Of a stretch of DNA of 64,000 bases, positions 1 to 9,076 are shown piece after piece (within the stretch, counting starts at the first letter, position 1; each line of letters begins with the position of its first letter). Location of the stretch: the NCBI RefSeq assembly GCF_014651015.1, contig NZ_BMWB01000022.1, positions 62,001-126,000 of the forward strand, written 5' to 3'. Both the position numbers and the translations under genes were made by a program. This DNA is from Streptomyces xantholiticus. GTDB taxonomy: Bacteria > Actinomycetota > Actinomycetes > Streptomycetales > Streptomycetaceae. A model generated the notes under the pieces. The model searched no databases. It was not told where the DNA came from and saw only the letters and a program-made list of their open reading frames with translations.

Positions 1-96
1 CCGGCCGACCGGCCGACCGGCCGTCCGAGTCGTGGGGCGTGGAGTCGCGTGGCGGCGGTGCCGGGCTCATCACGCCGGACCGGTCCGGGGTCTGTT

Positions 97-150
97 GATC
101 GGCGACGGTTAACTGACTGTAAACCGATCGTACTTGACCGTAACCGATCG
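97..150. promoter_or_regulatory. Repeated CCGATCG elements upstream of the acyltransferase
   Basis: The leader holds two close direct copies, GTAAACCGATCG at 119-130 and GTAACCGATCG at 140-150. An inverted relative, GATCGG then GGTTAAC, lies at 97-113. The arrangement is AT-richer than its surroundings and sits 50-100 bp before the GTG start at 198. It looks like a repressor operator (TetR-like operators often have such dyads), but no regulator gene is adjacent in the window. The extreme left edge (1-22) is a short CCGGCCGA tandem run. Confidence 0.35.
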
Positions 151-197
151 GAAGATGTTGACTGCGACTCCCGGCCTCCCAGAGACATGAGGACCAT

Positions 198-1568
198 GTG
201 AGCTCTGAGCTTCTCGCCCCGCTGGATCTGGCGTTCTGGCATCTGGAATCCGCCGGTCACCCCATGCACCTCGGCGCCCTCGCCCTCTTCGGCCCCCGGC
301 CGGGAGGTGGGGGCGCCGACCGCGTTCTCGGCCTGCTCGCGGAACGCTCCGCCGCCATTCCGCGGCTCAGGATGCGGGTGCGCGACGTCCTGGTCCCCGT
401 CGGCGGAGCCGCCTGGAGCACCGCCAAGGACTTCGACGTGCGCCGCCACGTCCGGGACGTGTGCCTGACCGGCGACGACTTCACCGCGGAGGTCACCGCG
501 GCAGCCGGTGAGCTGATGGAGCGTCCGCTCGAACGCGGTCTGCCCCCGTGGGAGATGTACCTCCTGCGCGGCCCCCGCGACGAAGGCTTCGCCGTCCTCG
601 TCAAACTCCACCACGCCCTCGCCGACGGCATGCGGGCCGTAGCCATCGGCGCGGGCATCTTCGACGAGATCGCCGACGCCCGCCGCACCCGGACCCGCCG
701 CGCGCACCCCGTGCCCCCGCGCTCCTGGCTCGGCGGACCCCGGGTCCTCGCCGACCTCGCCCAGCGCCGTATCGAGGAGCTGGGCCGCGCGGTGGGTGTC
801 GGGGCCTCCGTCGTACGCGCCAGCCGGTTCGACCCGCCCGGACTGCCCGCCCTGACCGCGGCCCCCAGCGGCACCCGACGGCTCGGCACCGCCGTGCTGC
901 CGCTGGACGACGTACAGCAGGTGCGGCGCGTCGCGGGCGGCACCGCCAACGACGTACTGCTCGCCGTTGTCGCCGGCGCGCTCCGGCGCTGGATGCACGA
1001 GCGCGGCGAACAGCTGCCCGCCGAGGGCCCCCGGGCCCTCGTACCGGTCTCACGCCGCCGCCCCGGCAGCCCGCCCGGCGCTGGCAACAAGCTGTCCGCC
1101 TATCTGGTCGAGCTGCCCGTCGCCGAGCCCGACCCCCTGGCGCGCCTCGCCTCCATCCGCGACGCCATGGACCGCAACAAGGCGGCGGGGCCGGCGCGCG
1201 GCGCCGGAGCCGTCGCACTCCTCGCCGACCAACTACCGTCCCTGGCCCATCGGTTCGGCGCCCCGCTGGCGGGCGGCGCCGCCCGGATGCTCTTCGACGT
1301 CCTCGTCACGAGCGTGCCGCTGCCCCGCTCGACCCTGTCCCTCGGCGGCTGCCCCCTGCGCGAGATCTACCCGATGGCGCCACTCGCCAGGGGCCAGTCG
1401 CTGGCGGTGGCCATGTCGACGTACGGCGGTCAGGTGCACATCGGGCTGGTCGCCGACGGCAAGGCACTGCCCGACCTCGACACCCTGGCGCTCGCCACGC
1501 GGGAGGAGCTGGCTGCCTTGCTGGACCTCGACGGCAGCGCCGCAGGTCGACAGGGCGCACCGCGATAG
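198..1568 (+). CDS. WS/DGAT-family O-acyltransferase
   Basis: A 456-residue protein of the bifunctional wax-ester synthase / acyl-CoA:diacylglycerol acyltransferase family, which esterifies long-chain acyl-CoA onto diacylglycerol or fatty alcohols for storage lipid. The N-terminus (LLAPLDLAFWHLES) is the usual family opening. The catalytic HHxxxDG motif is present as HHALADG at residues 138-144. The PPWEMYLLRG stretch before it and the TANDVLLAVVAGALRRW segment in the second half are also typical. The length matches the family (about 450-470). The start is a GTG with no strong ribosome site, so the exact start is tentative. It stands alone; the next gene converges on it. Substrate preference cannot be read from the sequence. 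Confidence 0.9.
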   Translation: MSSELLAPLDLAFWHLESAGHPMHLGALALFGPRPGGGGADRVLGLLAERSAAIPRLRMRVRDVLVPVGGAAWSTAKDFDVRRHVRDVCLTGDDFTAEVTAAAGELMERPLERGLPPWEMYLLRGPRDEGFAVLVKLHHALADGMRAVAIGAGIFDEIADARRTRTRRAHPVPPRSWLGGPRVLADLAQRRIEELGRAVGVGASVVRASRFDPPGLPALTAAPSGTRRLGTAVLPLDDVQQVRRVAGGTANDVLLAVVAGALRRWMHERGEQLPAEGPRALVPVSRRRPGSPPGAGNKLSAYLVELPVAEPDPLARLASIRDAMDRNKAAGPARGAGAVALLADQLPSLAHRFGAPLAGGAARMLFDVLVTSVPLPRSTLSLGGCPLREIYPMAPLARGQSLAVAMSTYGGQVHIGLVADGKALPDLDTLALATREELAALLDLDGSAAGRQGAPR

Positions 1569-1786
1569 ATCGGACCGATGACCGGCCCTGCCCGGGGATT
1601 TTCCCGTACACGGGTGTCGACGAACGAAGTGCGGTCACGTACCGCCGGTCCTTGCGGATCCCACGCCGCGCTGGATCGCCTTCGTTGCCGTCCGCGCAAC
1701 GGTGTGCGCCTGCGGTCCGGTGTCGGTCCCGCCGCTGCTCATGACCAGCGTGGGATGTGGCAGGACCCCTCACGCCCTCCCACTGG

Positions 1787-3517
1787 TCAAGACACTGCAA
1801 CGACGCCCTGCCGCACCGTCCTGCGGTGCACCCGTGCCTCCCAGGGCGCCAGGGTCAGCGCCGCCTTCAGGGGAGCGGCGTCGGGGACATTGCCGATGAC
1901 CAGGTCCGCATTCTCCCAGCCTGCGGGAAGGTCGACCTGTGCGGCCTCGCCCGTGAAGTTGCCGAGGACGAGGAGCTCCGTGGACTCGTGGCGTCGTGTG
2001 AAGGCGTACACGCGCTCGTCGTCCGGGAGGAGTGGTGTGAAGTCGCCATGGGCGACGACCGGTTCGGTGTGACGCAGGGCGATCAGGCGTCGGTAGTAGT
2101 GGTAGACGGATGTGGGGTCGGCGGTGGCAGCCTCGGCGTTGATGTCCACATGGTCGGGGTGGACGGCGATCCACGGTTCGCCGGTGGTGAAGCCGGCGTT
2201 GGGGGAGGCGTCCCACTGCATGGGCGTACGGGCGTTGTCCCGGCTCATCGCTCGTAGGCCCTCGAGGACCTGTTCGGGGTCTTCGCCGCTCGCGACCGCG
2301 TGGGCGTAGTGGTTGAGCGACTCGATGTCCCGGAAGTCGTCGATCGAGGTGAACGCGGCGTTGGTCATGCCGAGTTCCTCGCCCTGGTAGATGTACGGAG
2401 TGCCGCGGTGCAGGTGCAGGACGGTGGCCAGCATGGTCGCCGAGCGTTCGCGGTAGCGCGGGCCGTCGTCGCCGAAGCGGGAGACGATCCGCGGCTGATC
2501 GTGGTTGTTCCAGTAGAGGCTGTTCCAGCCGGTTTCGTTGAGACCGGCCTGCCAGCGGCCGAGTGATGCCTTGAGGTCGTGCAGGCGCAGCGGCCGGACG
2601 TCGAACTTGCCGTCCCCCTGGTCGAGTCCGACGTGTTCGAACTGGAACACCATGTCGACCTCGGCACGAGCGGGGTCGGTGAAGAGTTTGGCCTCCTCGA
2701 CCGTCACCCCGGGCATCTCGCCGACCGTGAGGAGCCGGCCTTCGCGTCCGGCGAAGACCTCGCGGTGCATCTCCTGGAGGAACTCGTGAATACGGGGGCC
2801 GCAGACGTAGTACGGCGATCCGTCGCCGTACCGGCTGTGTGCGGGCGTGTGGCCGTCCGGGAGGGCCGGGTCCTTGGAGATCAGGTTGATGACGTCCATC
2901 CGGAAGCCGTCGACGCCGCGGTCGAGCCACCAGCGCATCATGGCGTACACGGCCTGCCGGACTTCCGGGTTCTCCCAGTTGAGGTCGGGCTGCTTGGGTG
3001 AGAAGAGGTGGAGGTAGTACTCGCCGCTGTCCGGGTCGTACTCCCAGGCCGGACCGGAGAAGGCCGAGCCCCAGTTGTTCGGTTCGGCGCCGGGTGTGCC
3101 GGGCTGCATGCCGGACCGGGCCGGCCGCCACCAGTACCAGTCGCGCTTGGGGCTGCCCGGGCCGCTGCGGGCCTCGGCGAACCAGGGGTGCTCGTCGGAT
3201 GTGTGGTTGACGACCAGGTCCATGACGAGCTTCATGCCGCGCTGGTGGACGGCGGCGAGGAGCTTGCCGAAGTCGTCCAGGGTGCCGAACGCCGGGTCGA
3301 TGTCCTGGTAGTCGCTGATGTCGTACCCGTTGTCGTCGTGCGGTGACGGGTTGACGGGGGAGAGCCACAGGACATCGACGCCGAGGCCGGCGAGGTGGTC
3401 GAGGCGGTCGAGAATGCCGGGGAGGTCCCCGATCCCGTCACCGTTGCTGTCGGCGAAGCTGCGGGGGTAGATCTGGTAGACGACGGCGGACGTCCACCAC
3501 GCGCTCGTTGTGGTCAC
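1787..3517 (-). CDS. GH13 alpha-glucosidase / oligo-1,6-glucosidase
   Basis: A 576-residue cytoplasmic glycoside hydrolase family 13 enzyme that would release glucose from alpha-linked oligosaccharides. All four family motifs are visible: DLVVNHT (D100, H105), GFRMDV with nucleophile D208, GEMPG with acid/base E267, and NNHDQPR with transition-state D340. The start AWWTSAVVYQIYPRSF is classic for the oligo-1,6-glucosidase group. The GTG start at 3517 overlaps the stop of the upstream permease by 4 nt (GTGA), which implies translational coupling. It is the last gene of the minus-strand sugar operon, so it probably processes the glucosyl part of sugars such as raffinose-series products after GH36 removes galactose. 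No signal peptide is seen. Confidence 0.93.
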   Translation of the reverse strand: MTTTSAWWTSAVVYQIYPRSFADSNGDGIGDLPGILDRLDHLAGLGVDVLWLSPVNPSPHDDNGYDISDYQDIDPAFGTLDDFGKLLAAVHQRGMKLVMDLVVNHTSDEHPWFAEARSGPGSPKRDWYWWRPARSGMQPGTPGAEPNNWGSAFSGPAWEYDPDSGEYYLHLFSPKQPDLNWENPEVRQAVYAMMRWWLDRGVDGFRMDVINLISKDPALPDGHTPAHSRYGDGSPYYVCGPRIHEFLQEMHREVFAGREGRLLTVGEMPGVTVEEAKLFTDPARAEVDMVFQFEHVGLDQGDGKFDVRPLRLHDLKASLGRWQAGLNETGWNSLYWNNHDQPRIVSRFGDDGPRYRERSATMLATVLHLHRGTPYIYQGEELGMTNAAFTSIDDFRDIESLNHYAHAVASGEDPEQVLEGLRAMSRDNARTPMQWDASPNAGFTTGEPWIAVHPDHVDINAEAATADPTSVYHYYRRLIALRHTEPVVAHGDFTPLLPDDERVYAFTRRHESTELLVLGNFTGEAAQVDLPAGWENADLVIGNVPDAAPLKAALTLAPWEARVHRRTVRQGVVAVS

Positions 3518-4374
3518 TTGATGGAACCTCGCATGACTCCGGAGATCACCCAGCGCTGGGCGAAGACGTACACAAGGAGAACCGGCGCCAGTGCCATGAG
3601 GTAAGAGGCGAAGGCCACGGTGTAGTTGGTGTTGAACTGGCTCTGGAAGATGTACTGAGCCAGCGGCAGGGTCTGTGCGCTGGGGTCGGAGAGGATGACC
3701 AGCGGCAGCAGGAAGTCGTTCCACGCCCACAGGCAGGTGAGGATGCCGACGGTTGCGTTCATCGGCATGAGCAGGGGGAAGATGACTCGCCGGAAGATCG
3801 TCCAGGTGCCGGCGCCGTCGGTACGGGCTGCCTCCTCGAGCTCCTTCGGCACCGAACGCAGGAAGCCGACGTACAGGAAGATGTTGAAGGCCAGTCCGTA
3901 GACGACGTACAGCAGTATCAGCCCGGACTGGTTGTCGAGGCCAAGGAGTGAGGTCTGCTTGACGACCGGGAGCATGATGATCGGGAACGGGACGAAGAGC
4001 GCCGAGACGAAGTAGTAGTACAGCCCCTTGAAGAACCTGCGGTGCATGTTGCGGGCGATGGCGTAGGCGACCAGTGAGTTGGTCAGCAGTGTCAGCACCA
4101 CGGCGCCCACGGTGATCAAGGCGCTGTTCATCATGGCCGACGGGAAGTTCGTCAGTCTCCAGGCGTCGGAGAAGTTGCTCCAGCGGATGTCCTCGGGCAG
4201 GCCGAACCCGGAGCCGCCCAGCTGGTCGGGGCTCTTGAGGGCGGTGACGGCGGTGAAGTAGAGCGGAACGAGCACCGTCAGGGACAGCACGGCCATCAGG
4301 GCCGTCAGCCACCAGTTGACGCGAGGCCGGCTCGGCCGGGGGAGAGGTTCGTTGCCGGGGACGGTGGTGGACAT
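3514..4374 (-). CDS. Sugar ABC transporter permease (MalG type)
   Basis: A 286-residue inner-membrane permease of the carbohydrate uptake-1 (CUT1) class. It has six predicted membrane spans and the EAA loop in the form LEEAARTDGAGTWTIFRR, the contact site for the ATPase subunit. Its ATG overlaps the stop of the preceding permease (ATGA at 4374) and its own stop overlaps the alpha-glucosidase start, so the three genes are coupled. The carbohydrate ABC operon has no ATP-binding gene; in Streptomyces the shared ATPase MsiK normally energises such permeases, and that is inferred here. Confidence 0.92.
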   Translation of the reverse strand: MSTTVPGNEPLPRPSRPRVNWWLTALMAVLSLTVLVPLYFTAVTALKSPDQLGGSGFGLPEDIRWSNFSDAWRLTNFPSAMMNSALITVGAVVLTLLTNSLVAYAIARNMHRRFFKGLYYYFVSALFVPFPIIMLPVVKQTSLLGLDNQSGLILLYVVYGLAFNIFLYVGFLRSVPKELEEAARTDGAGTWTIFRRVIFPLLMPMNATVGILTCLWAWNDFLLPLVILSDPSAQTLPLAQYIFQSQFNTNYTVAFASYLMALAPVLLVYVFAQRWVISGVMRGSIK

Positions 4375-5309
4375 CAGACGCTCCCCTCGCGGCGCTGGAG
4401 TATGCGCAGCTGGAAGATCGAGATCACGACGATGCAGATGAAGAACAGCACGGCATTGGCCGTCTGGTAGGCGTACTCCCCGCCGTTGAGACCACCGTTG
4501 TAGATGAGATGGGCCACGGAGGTGGTGGACGTTCCGGGGCCGCCCTTGGTCAGTGCGGCGATGTGGTCGAAGACCTGGAGGAAGTTGCGCAGTGCCAGGA
4601 CCATGTTGATGGTCACGAACGGTCCGATGAGCGGGAGCGTGACGGACCGGAACCGCTGCCAGGCGCCGGCCCCGTCCAGGGTCGCGGCCTCGTACAGGTC
4701 CTCGGGGACGGTCTGCAGCCCGGCCAGGTAGATGATGACGTTGAACGCCACGGCCTGCCACACCGCGAGGATCACCACACCCACCCACGCCAGATCGGGA
4801 TCGGCGAGGATGCTCGTGCTCAGCGCCTCGATGCCCAGCTTCTCGGCGATGTACGGGAGGGAGTTGGAGAAGAGGTAGTTGAAGATGTAGCCGACGATGA
4901 GGATCGCCAGCACGTTGGGAATGAAGAACACGCCGCGCAGGGTGTTGCGGAAGCGGATCCTGCCGTTGAGGCCCAGGGCGACGGCCAGCGCGATGAGGTT
5001 GGTCAGCACGGTGGCGACGAGGGCGAACCGGAACGTGAAGAGGTAGCTCTCCCAGATGCGGCTGTCCTGGAAGAGGGCGAGGTAGTTGCTCGGCCCCACG
5101 AAGTCGTAGCGGCCGTAGCCCGCGTAGTCGGTGAGGCTGTAGTACAGGCCCTGCAGCACCGGGAGGGTGTGGAAGAGCAGGAACAGGGCGAGCGCGGGGA
5201 GCACCATCACGTAGTAGGCGCGGCGGCCCGTGGACGGGGGACGGCGGCGAGGATGCCGCGGCGTGGGATCTGCGGATGTGCTGGGGGGTGGAGCGGTGAC
5301 CGCTGTCAT
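4374..5309 (-). CDS. Sugar ABC transporter permease (MalF type)
   Basis: A 311-residue permease forming the other half of the membrane channel. It has a basic, proline-rich cytoplasmic N-terminus, six membrane spans and an EAA loop reading DLYEAATLDGAGAWQRF. The ATG at 5309 is preceded at ideal distance by GAAGGAGGAAAG, so this start is preferred over an in-frame GTG 27 nt upstream. It lies 23 nt downstream of the binding-protein gene and is translationally coupled to the next permease. Confidence 0.92.
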   Translation of the reverse strand: MTAVTAPPPSTSADPTPRHPRRRPPSTGRRAYYVMVLPALALFLLFHTLPVLQGLYYSLTDYAGYGRYDFVGPSNYLALFQDSRIWESYLFTFRFALVATVLTNLIALAVALGLNGRIRFRNTLRGVFFIPNVLAILIVGYIFNYLFSNSLPYIAEKLGIEALSTSILADPDLAWVGVVILAVWQAVAFNVIIYLAGLQTVPEDLYEAATLDGAGAWQRFRSVTLPLIGPFVTINMVLALRNFLQVFDHIAALTKGGPGTSTTSVAHLIYNGGLNGGEYAYQTANAVLFFICIVVISIFQLRILQRREGSV

Positions 5310-5332
5310 GGTCTTTCCTCCTTCTTCGGCTG

Positions 5333-6577
5333 TCACGCCCTGCGCTTGAGGACCTTCGTGTATTCGCTGTCGAGGGTCCGCAGGAACGCGGCCTGCTTGC
5401 CGTCGATGAGGAATTGCTGGGTGACCGCGTCCAGCTTGACGGCCAGCGGTATCCGGTGATCGGGGAAGCCGGTGATCCGGCCCTCGGTGATGTACGGGAG
5501 CAGCGGCTTGAGAGCCGGGTCGGCGGGCGCCGTGCCCTTCAGCGGGGGAATGGCGCTCTGCTCCTCGGCGTATGCGCTCACCACCTCGGGCCGCATGAGG
5601 TAGTTGATGAACTCCATCGACTCCTCGGCGTGTTCGGGGTGGCGGCTCATGGTGAGCGCCACGTCCACACCCGACACCAGGCGCGTCGCCCCGGGGCCGT
5701 TTCCGGCCGGCAGCGGGAAGAGGCCGGCCTCGAACTCGGGCTTGAACGTCTTGATGGCCGGCAGGGCGTAGCTGCCCTGCACATACATGGCGGATTCGCC
5801 CTTGGCGAAGGCCTGGTTGGCTGCGTTGTAGTCCCGGGAGAAGGTGTTCTTCTGGGTGTAGCGGTATATCTCCGTGAGCTTGCGAGCGACCTCGGGGTAC
5901 TCCTTGCCGAAGCTGGTCCGGCCCGCCCGGCGTGCTTCCCAGAAGCCCGCGGGCGGGATGTTGGCAGCGAGCTGGTTGAACGCCGGCAGTGAGGTCCAGG
6001 CGTCCTTCAGGGAGCCGTAGAAAGGTGTGACTCCGGCCTCTTCGAAGGTCTTTGCCGCGTCGATGAGTTCGTCCCAGGTTCTGGGGACCTCGACCCCGTG
6101 CTTGGCGAACAGCTCCTTGTTGTAGATGACGCCGCTGGCGTTGGAGGCGAGGGGCAGTCCGTTGACTTCGCCCTTGCCGGCGGTGCCGAGGTCACGCAGC
6201 ACCTTCTTCACCCCGGGCACGATCTCGTCCGCCACCTTCTCCTGGGAGAAGTCGTAGAGCACGCCGGCCGACGCCAGCTCGCCGAACGTGCTGTTCCCGT
6301 TGAGGGTGATGACGTCGGGCATGTTGTCCTTCACCAGCCGGGAACGGATGGCGGTTTCCGCCTCCGGAACGTGGTGCTGCTGCACCTTGATGCCCGGGTG
6401 CTCGGCCTCGAAGTCGGCGATGAGCTTGTCGAACGTCGCGACGGCTTCGGGCTTGAACTGGAAGAAGTCCAAGGTCACCGGTTCGTCTTCGGGTTGGCCG
6501 GCAAAGCTGCCGCAGGCGCTCAACAGCACGGCGGCCAGGCCGGCGGAGAGGGCGGCCCTGCCTCTTGCACGAATCAT
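5333..6577 (-). CDS. Extracellular sugar-binding lipoprotein (ABC family 1)
   Basis: A 414-residue solute-binding protein. The N-terminus has a short basic region, a hydrophobic stretch and the lipobox LLSAC (Cys22), so it should be anchored to the outer face of the membrane as a lipoprotein. The mature part has the MalE-like pattern, for example VITLNGNSTFGELA and KGESAMYVQGSYALP. It delivers oligosaccharide to the two permeases downstream. Sandwiched behind a GH36 alpha-galactosidase gene (76-bp gap), it most likely binds raffinose- or melibiose-type alpha-galactosides. That specificity is inferred from context only. Confidence 0.92.
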   Translation of the reverse strand: MIRARGRAALSAGLAAVLLSACGSFAGQPEDEPVTLDFFQFKPEAVATFDKLIADFEAEHPGIKVQQHHVPEAETAIRSRLVKDNMPDVITLNGNSTFGELASAGVLYDFSQEKVADEIVPGVKKVLRDLGTAGKGEVNGLPLASNASGVIYNKELFAKHGVEVPRTWDELIDAAKTFEEAGVTPFYGSLKDAWTSLPAFNQLAANIPPAGFWEARRAGRTSFGKEYPEVARKLTEIYRYTQKNTFSRDYNAANQAFAKGESAMYVQGSYALPAIKTFKPEFEAGLFPLPAGNGPGATRLVSGVDVALTMSRHPEHAEESMEFINYLMRPEVVSAYAEEQSAIPPLKGTAPADPALKPLLPYITEGRITGFPDHRIPLAVKLDAVTQQFLIDGKQAAFLRTLDSEYTKVLKRRA

Positions 6578-6653
6578 GGTGTCTCCAGATGCCGGAGCGG
6601 ATGCCGGGCGCCGGGCCGAGGTGCCTGACGCCGGGTGCGCGGTGGCTGGTGGG

Positions 6654-8825
6654 TCAGACGCGGCGGGCTTGGATGAGGACCGTGCGCTCCGGGTGGAGCG
6701 CGGGCGCCTGGATGCCGAGGGTGCCGAGGACGCGGCCGGTCAGTTGCACATCGTCGGTGTGCCACCAGGGCAGTGGCGAGTCGGTGGGACCCTCGGGCCG
6801 GTCTCCGGGTCGAAGCGGGCAGAGGTGGTAGACCGCGTCGGGGTCGAGGCCGGGCAGCCGGACGGGCCCGGGCGGGGACTGCACGCTGGTGGCTGCCTGA
6901 ACCACTGCGTAGACGGCACGGGACCGGTCGGGTGCGACGACGCCGTGCAGCCACAGGGCGGGATCGGGGTGGTCGGCGTGAACGACGGTGCCCGAATGCA
7001 GCAGGGGGCGCAGCTTCTTGTACGCCGCCACCCACTCCGCGATCCGGGCGCGGTCCTCGGTGGAGGCGAGCGTGAGGTCCCACTCGATTCCGAAGTGTCC
7101 GAACAGGGCCGTTCCGGCCCGGAAGTCAAGGGTGTGGGTACGGCCGGTGGTGTGGGCGACGGGGGACCCGACGTGGGCGCCGAGGAGTTCGGGCGGCAGG
7201 AGGAGGCCGGTCCAGCGCTGGATCTGCTGACGTTCCAGGGCATCGAGGCAGTCGCTGGTCCACACCCGGTCGGTTCGCTCCAGGATGCCCAGGTCGACGC
7301 GTCCACCGCCGGAGGAGCAGGACTCGATCTCCACATCGGGGTGGCGCATGCGGAGTTCGTCGATGAGCCGGTACACGGCGGTTGTCTGTGCGTGGACCCC
7401 GGCTGTGCCGAGCGGGCTGTGTCCGGCGTCGACGAGGTCCCGGTTGTGGTCCCACTTGATGTAGTCGATGCCGTACTCCGCGACGAGGGCGTCCAGGCGC
7501 TCGAGGAGATGGGCGTACGCCTCTGGGTGGCCGAGGTCGAGAACCTGCTGGTGGCGGGAGAGGGGTGGGGTGCGGCCGCCTGTGGCCAGGATCCACTCGG
7601 GGTGGGCGCGGGCGAGATCGGAGTCGGGGTTGACCATCTCCGGCTCGAACCACAGGCCGAACTGAAGGCCCAGCGAGCGCACGTGCTCCACCAGCGGATG
7701 CAGCCCCTCGGGCCAGACGTCCTTGTCGACGTACCAGTCGCCGAGCCCTGCGGTGTCGTCCCGGCGGCCCAGGAACCAGCCGTCGTCGAGTACGAAGCGT
7801 TCCGCACCGACCTCGGCGGCCGCGTCGGCAAGGGCCTTCAGCTTGGTCAGGTCCTGCTGGAAGTAGACGGCTTCCCAGGTGTTGAGGGTGACGGGGCGGG
7901 GCGTACGGGGATGGTGTGCGCGGTCCCGCAGATAGCCGTGGAAGCGCCCGGCGAGCTCGTCCAGGCCCTGTCCGTAAGAGCCGTAGATCCACGGGGAGGT
8001 GTAGGACTCGCGGGTGGTGAGCCGGACTTCGCCGGGCAGCAGGCCTTCACCGCCGCCCAGCAGGCGGATTCCCGCGGGGGTTCGCTCGGCCAGCGAGCGG
8101 TGGTTTCCGCTCCAGGCGACGTGCAGTCCCCATACCTCGCCGGTGCGGAAGCCGAAACCGGCCTCGCCCGCGACGTGCACCAGGGTGGCGTCGGTGCCGG
8201 TGCGGCCTCTCCAGTTCTCCCGAAGATGGGTACCGAGCGTGAACTCGTGGCGCTGCGGGGCGCGTTCACGCAGGTGCCGCCCGGTGAGGTCGAGGAGTTC
8301 GGTGGCCTGGCCGGGTACCGGAAGGGCAAGGAGGAGGCCGTCAAGCGTGTACGGGCCGTCGCCTTCATTGGTGAGGGTGGCCCGCTGCCGTACGAGTCCC
8401 GAACCGGTGACCTCGAGCTCCAGGGCCAGCGCCAGACCGGCTGAGGGGTCGACGGCGTCGACGGCCACTCGGTGCCGCACGGGGCTCTTGCCGGAATCGG
8501 CCTGCACGCGGTCGGCCTGCACGGAGCGGACGGTGAAGGCGGTGGAGAAGTCCCTGCCGTCCCGGTGACCGGTGAGTCCCGCGGTGCCGAGCCAGCCGGC
8601 GGACTGCTGGGGCAGGACGCTGACCTGTGCAGCGGCGTCCAGCGTGTTGGACATGATCTGTGTCGCCTCGACCAGGGTCAACGCGGCCAGAGCGTCGTCG
8701 GTCAGCTCTCCGAGGTCCGCGCCCCAGTGGAGGACACGAGGCAGCAGACCCTCGGTGCAGTCCAGGACCAGGCTCATGCCTGCGGCGCGCAGATGGAGGT
8801 AGTCGTCATGGAGACGCTCAGCCAT
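6654..8825 (-). CDS. GH36 alpha-galactosidase
   Basis: A 723-residue cytoplasmic alpha-galactosidase of glycoside hydrolase family 36, removing alpha-1,6-linked galactose. Diagnostic motifs are LDDGWF, the nucleophile motif KWDHNRDL (D459), CSSGGGRVDLG, and the acid/base motif TSDCLDALERQ (D525). The spacing of about 66 residues between the two catalytic aspartates fits the family. The length matches typical GH36 enzymes of about 700-730 residues. It is the first gene of a five-gene operon with the ABC transporter and GH13 enzyme, and the divergent ROK gene is the likely regulator. The ATG at 8825 follows a weak AAGGGA; an in-frame ATG 16 codons later is a possible alternative. Confidence 0.93.
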   Translation of the reverse strand: MAERLHDDYLHLRAAGMSLVLDCTEGLLPRVLHWGADLGELTDDALAALTLVEATQIMSNTLDAAAQVSVLPQQSAGWLGTAGLTGHRDGRDFSTAFTVRSVQADRVQADSGKSPVRHRVAVDAVDPSAGLALALELEVTGSGLVRQRATLTNEGDGPYTLDGLLLALPVPGQATELLDLTGRHLRERAPQRHEFTLGTHLRENWRGRTGTDATLVHVAGEAGFGFRTGEVWGLHVAWSGNHRSLAERTPAGIRLLGGGEGLLPGEVRLTTRESYTSPWIYGSYGQGLDELAGRFHGYLRDRAHHPRTPRPVTLNTWEAVYFQQDLTKLKALADAAAEVGAERFVLDDGWFLGRRDDTAGLGDWYVDKDVWPEGLHPLVEHVRSLGLQFGLWFEPEMVNPDSDLARAHPEWILATGGRTPPLSRHQQVLDLGHPEAYAHLLERLDALVAEYGIDYIKWDHNRDLVDAGHSPLGTAGVHAQTTAVYRLIDELRMRHPDVEIESCSSGGGRVDLGILERTDRVWTSDCLDALERQQIQRWTGLLLPPELLGAHVGSPVAHTTGRTHTLDFRAGTALFGHFGIEWDLTLASTEDRARIAEWVAAYKKLRPLLHSGTVVHADHPDPALWLHGVVAPDRSRAVYAVVQAATSVQSPPGPVRLPGLDPDAVYHLCPLRPGDRPEGPTDSPLPWWHTDDVQLTGRVLGTLGIQAPALHPERTVLIQARRV

Positions 8826-8907
8826 GGAGGATCCCTTGAGAGAGCACTGAGAACGCCGGACACCCACGGACGGTGTCCAGGAGGAGCGAGCTGTCAGCTC
8901 CTGGGGG

Positions 8908-9008
8908 TTACTTTCAGAGCGGAAGGCATGTCGCGTCAACCCCCTGGAAACGCGAATTTTGCGTTGCTGAAACGCCGGGAAGCCGCGTAGATTACTTTCA
9001 TTACGGAA
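8908..9008. promoter_or_regulatory. Twin operator-like repeats between GH36 operon and ROK gene
   Basis: The motif TTACTTTCAnnnCGGAA occurs twice in the divergent intergenic region, at 8908-8924 and 8992-9008. The copies are identical outside the 3-nt spacer and each is a rough dyad (CTTTC facing GGAA). Their spacing is exactly 84 bp, about eight helical turns, which places both on the same DNA face. CTTTC/GAAAG half-sites resemble operators described for ROK-family repressors. I infer these are binding sites for the adjacent ROK protein, controlling both transcription units. Confidence 0.6.
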
Positions 9009-9076
9009 TCCATGGCTCGCGTGGCACGATGAACACCTCACCTGCCGCCTGTCACAACTCCATGGAGGACCGCACG

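Noticed and set aside
6288..8444. A 718-codon open frame on the plus strand opposite the GH36 gene
   Set aside because: It is the antisense shadow of a high-GC gene: no ribosome site, no family motifs, and GH36 catalytic motifs are clear on the other strand.
1787..8825. Missing ABC ATPase gene as a sign of a broken operon
   Set aside because: Streptomyces CUT1 sugar transporters usually share the MsiK ATPase encoded elsewhere, so its absence is normal.
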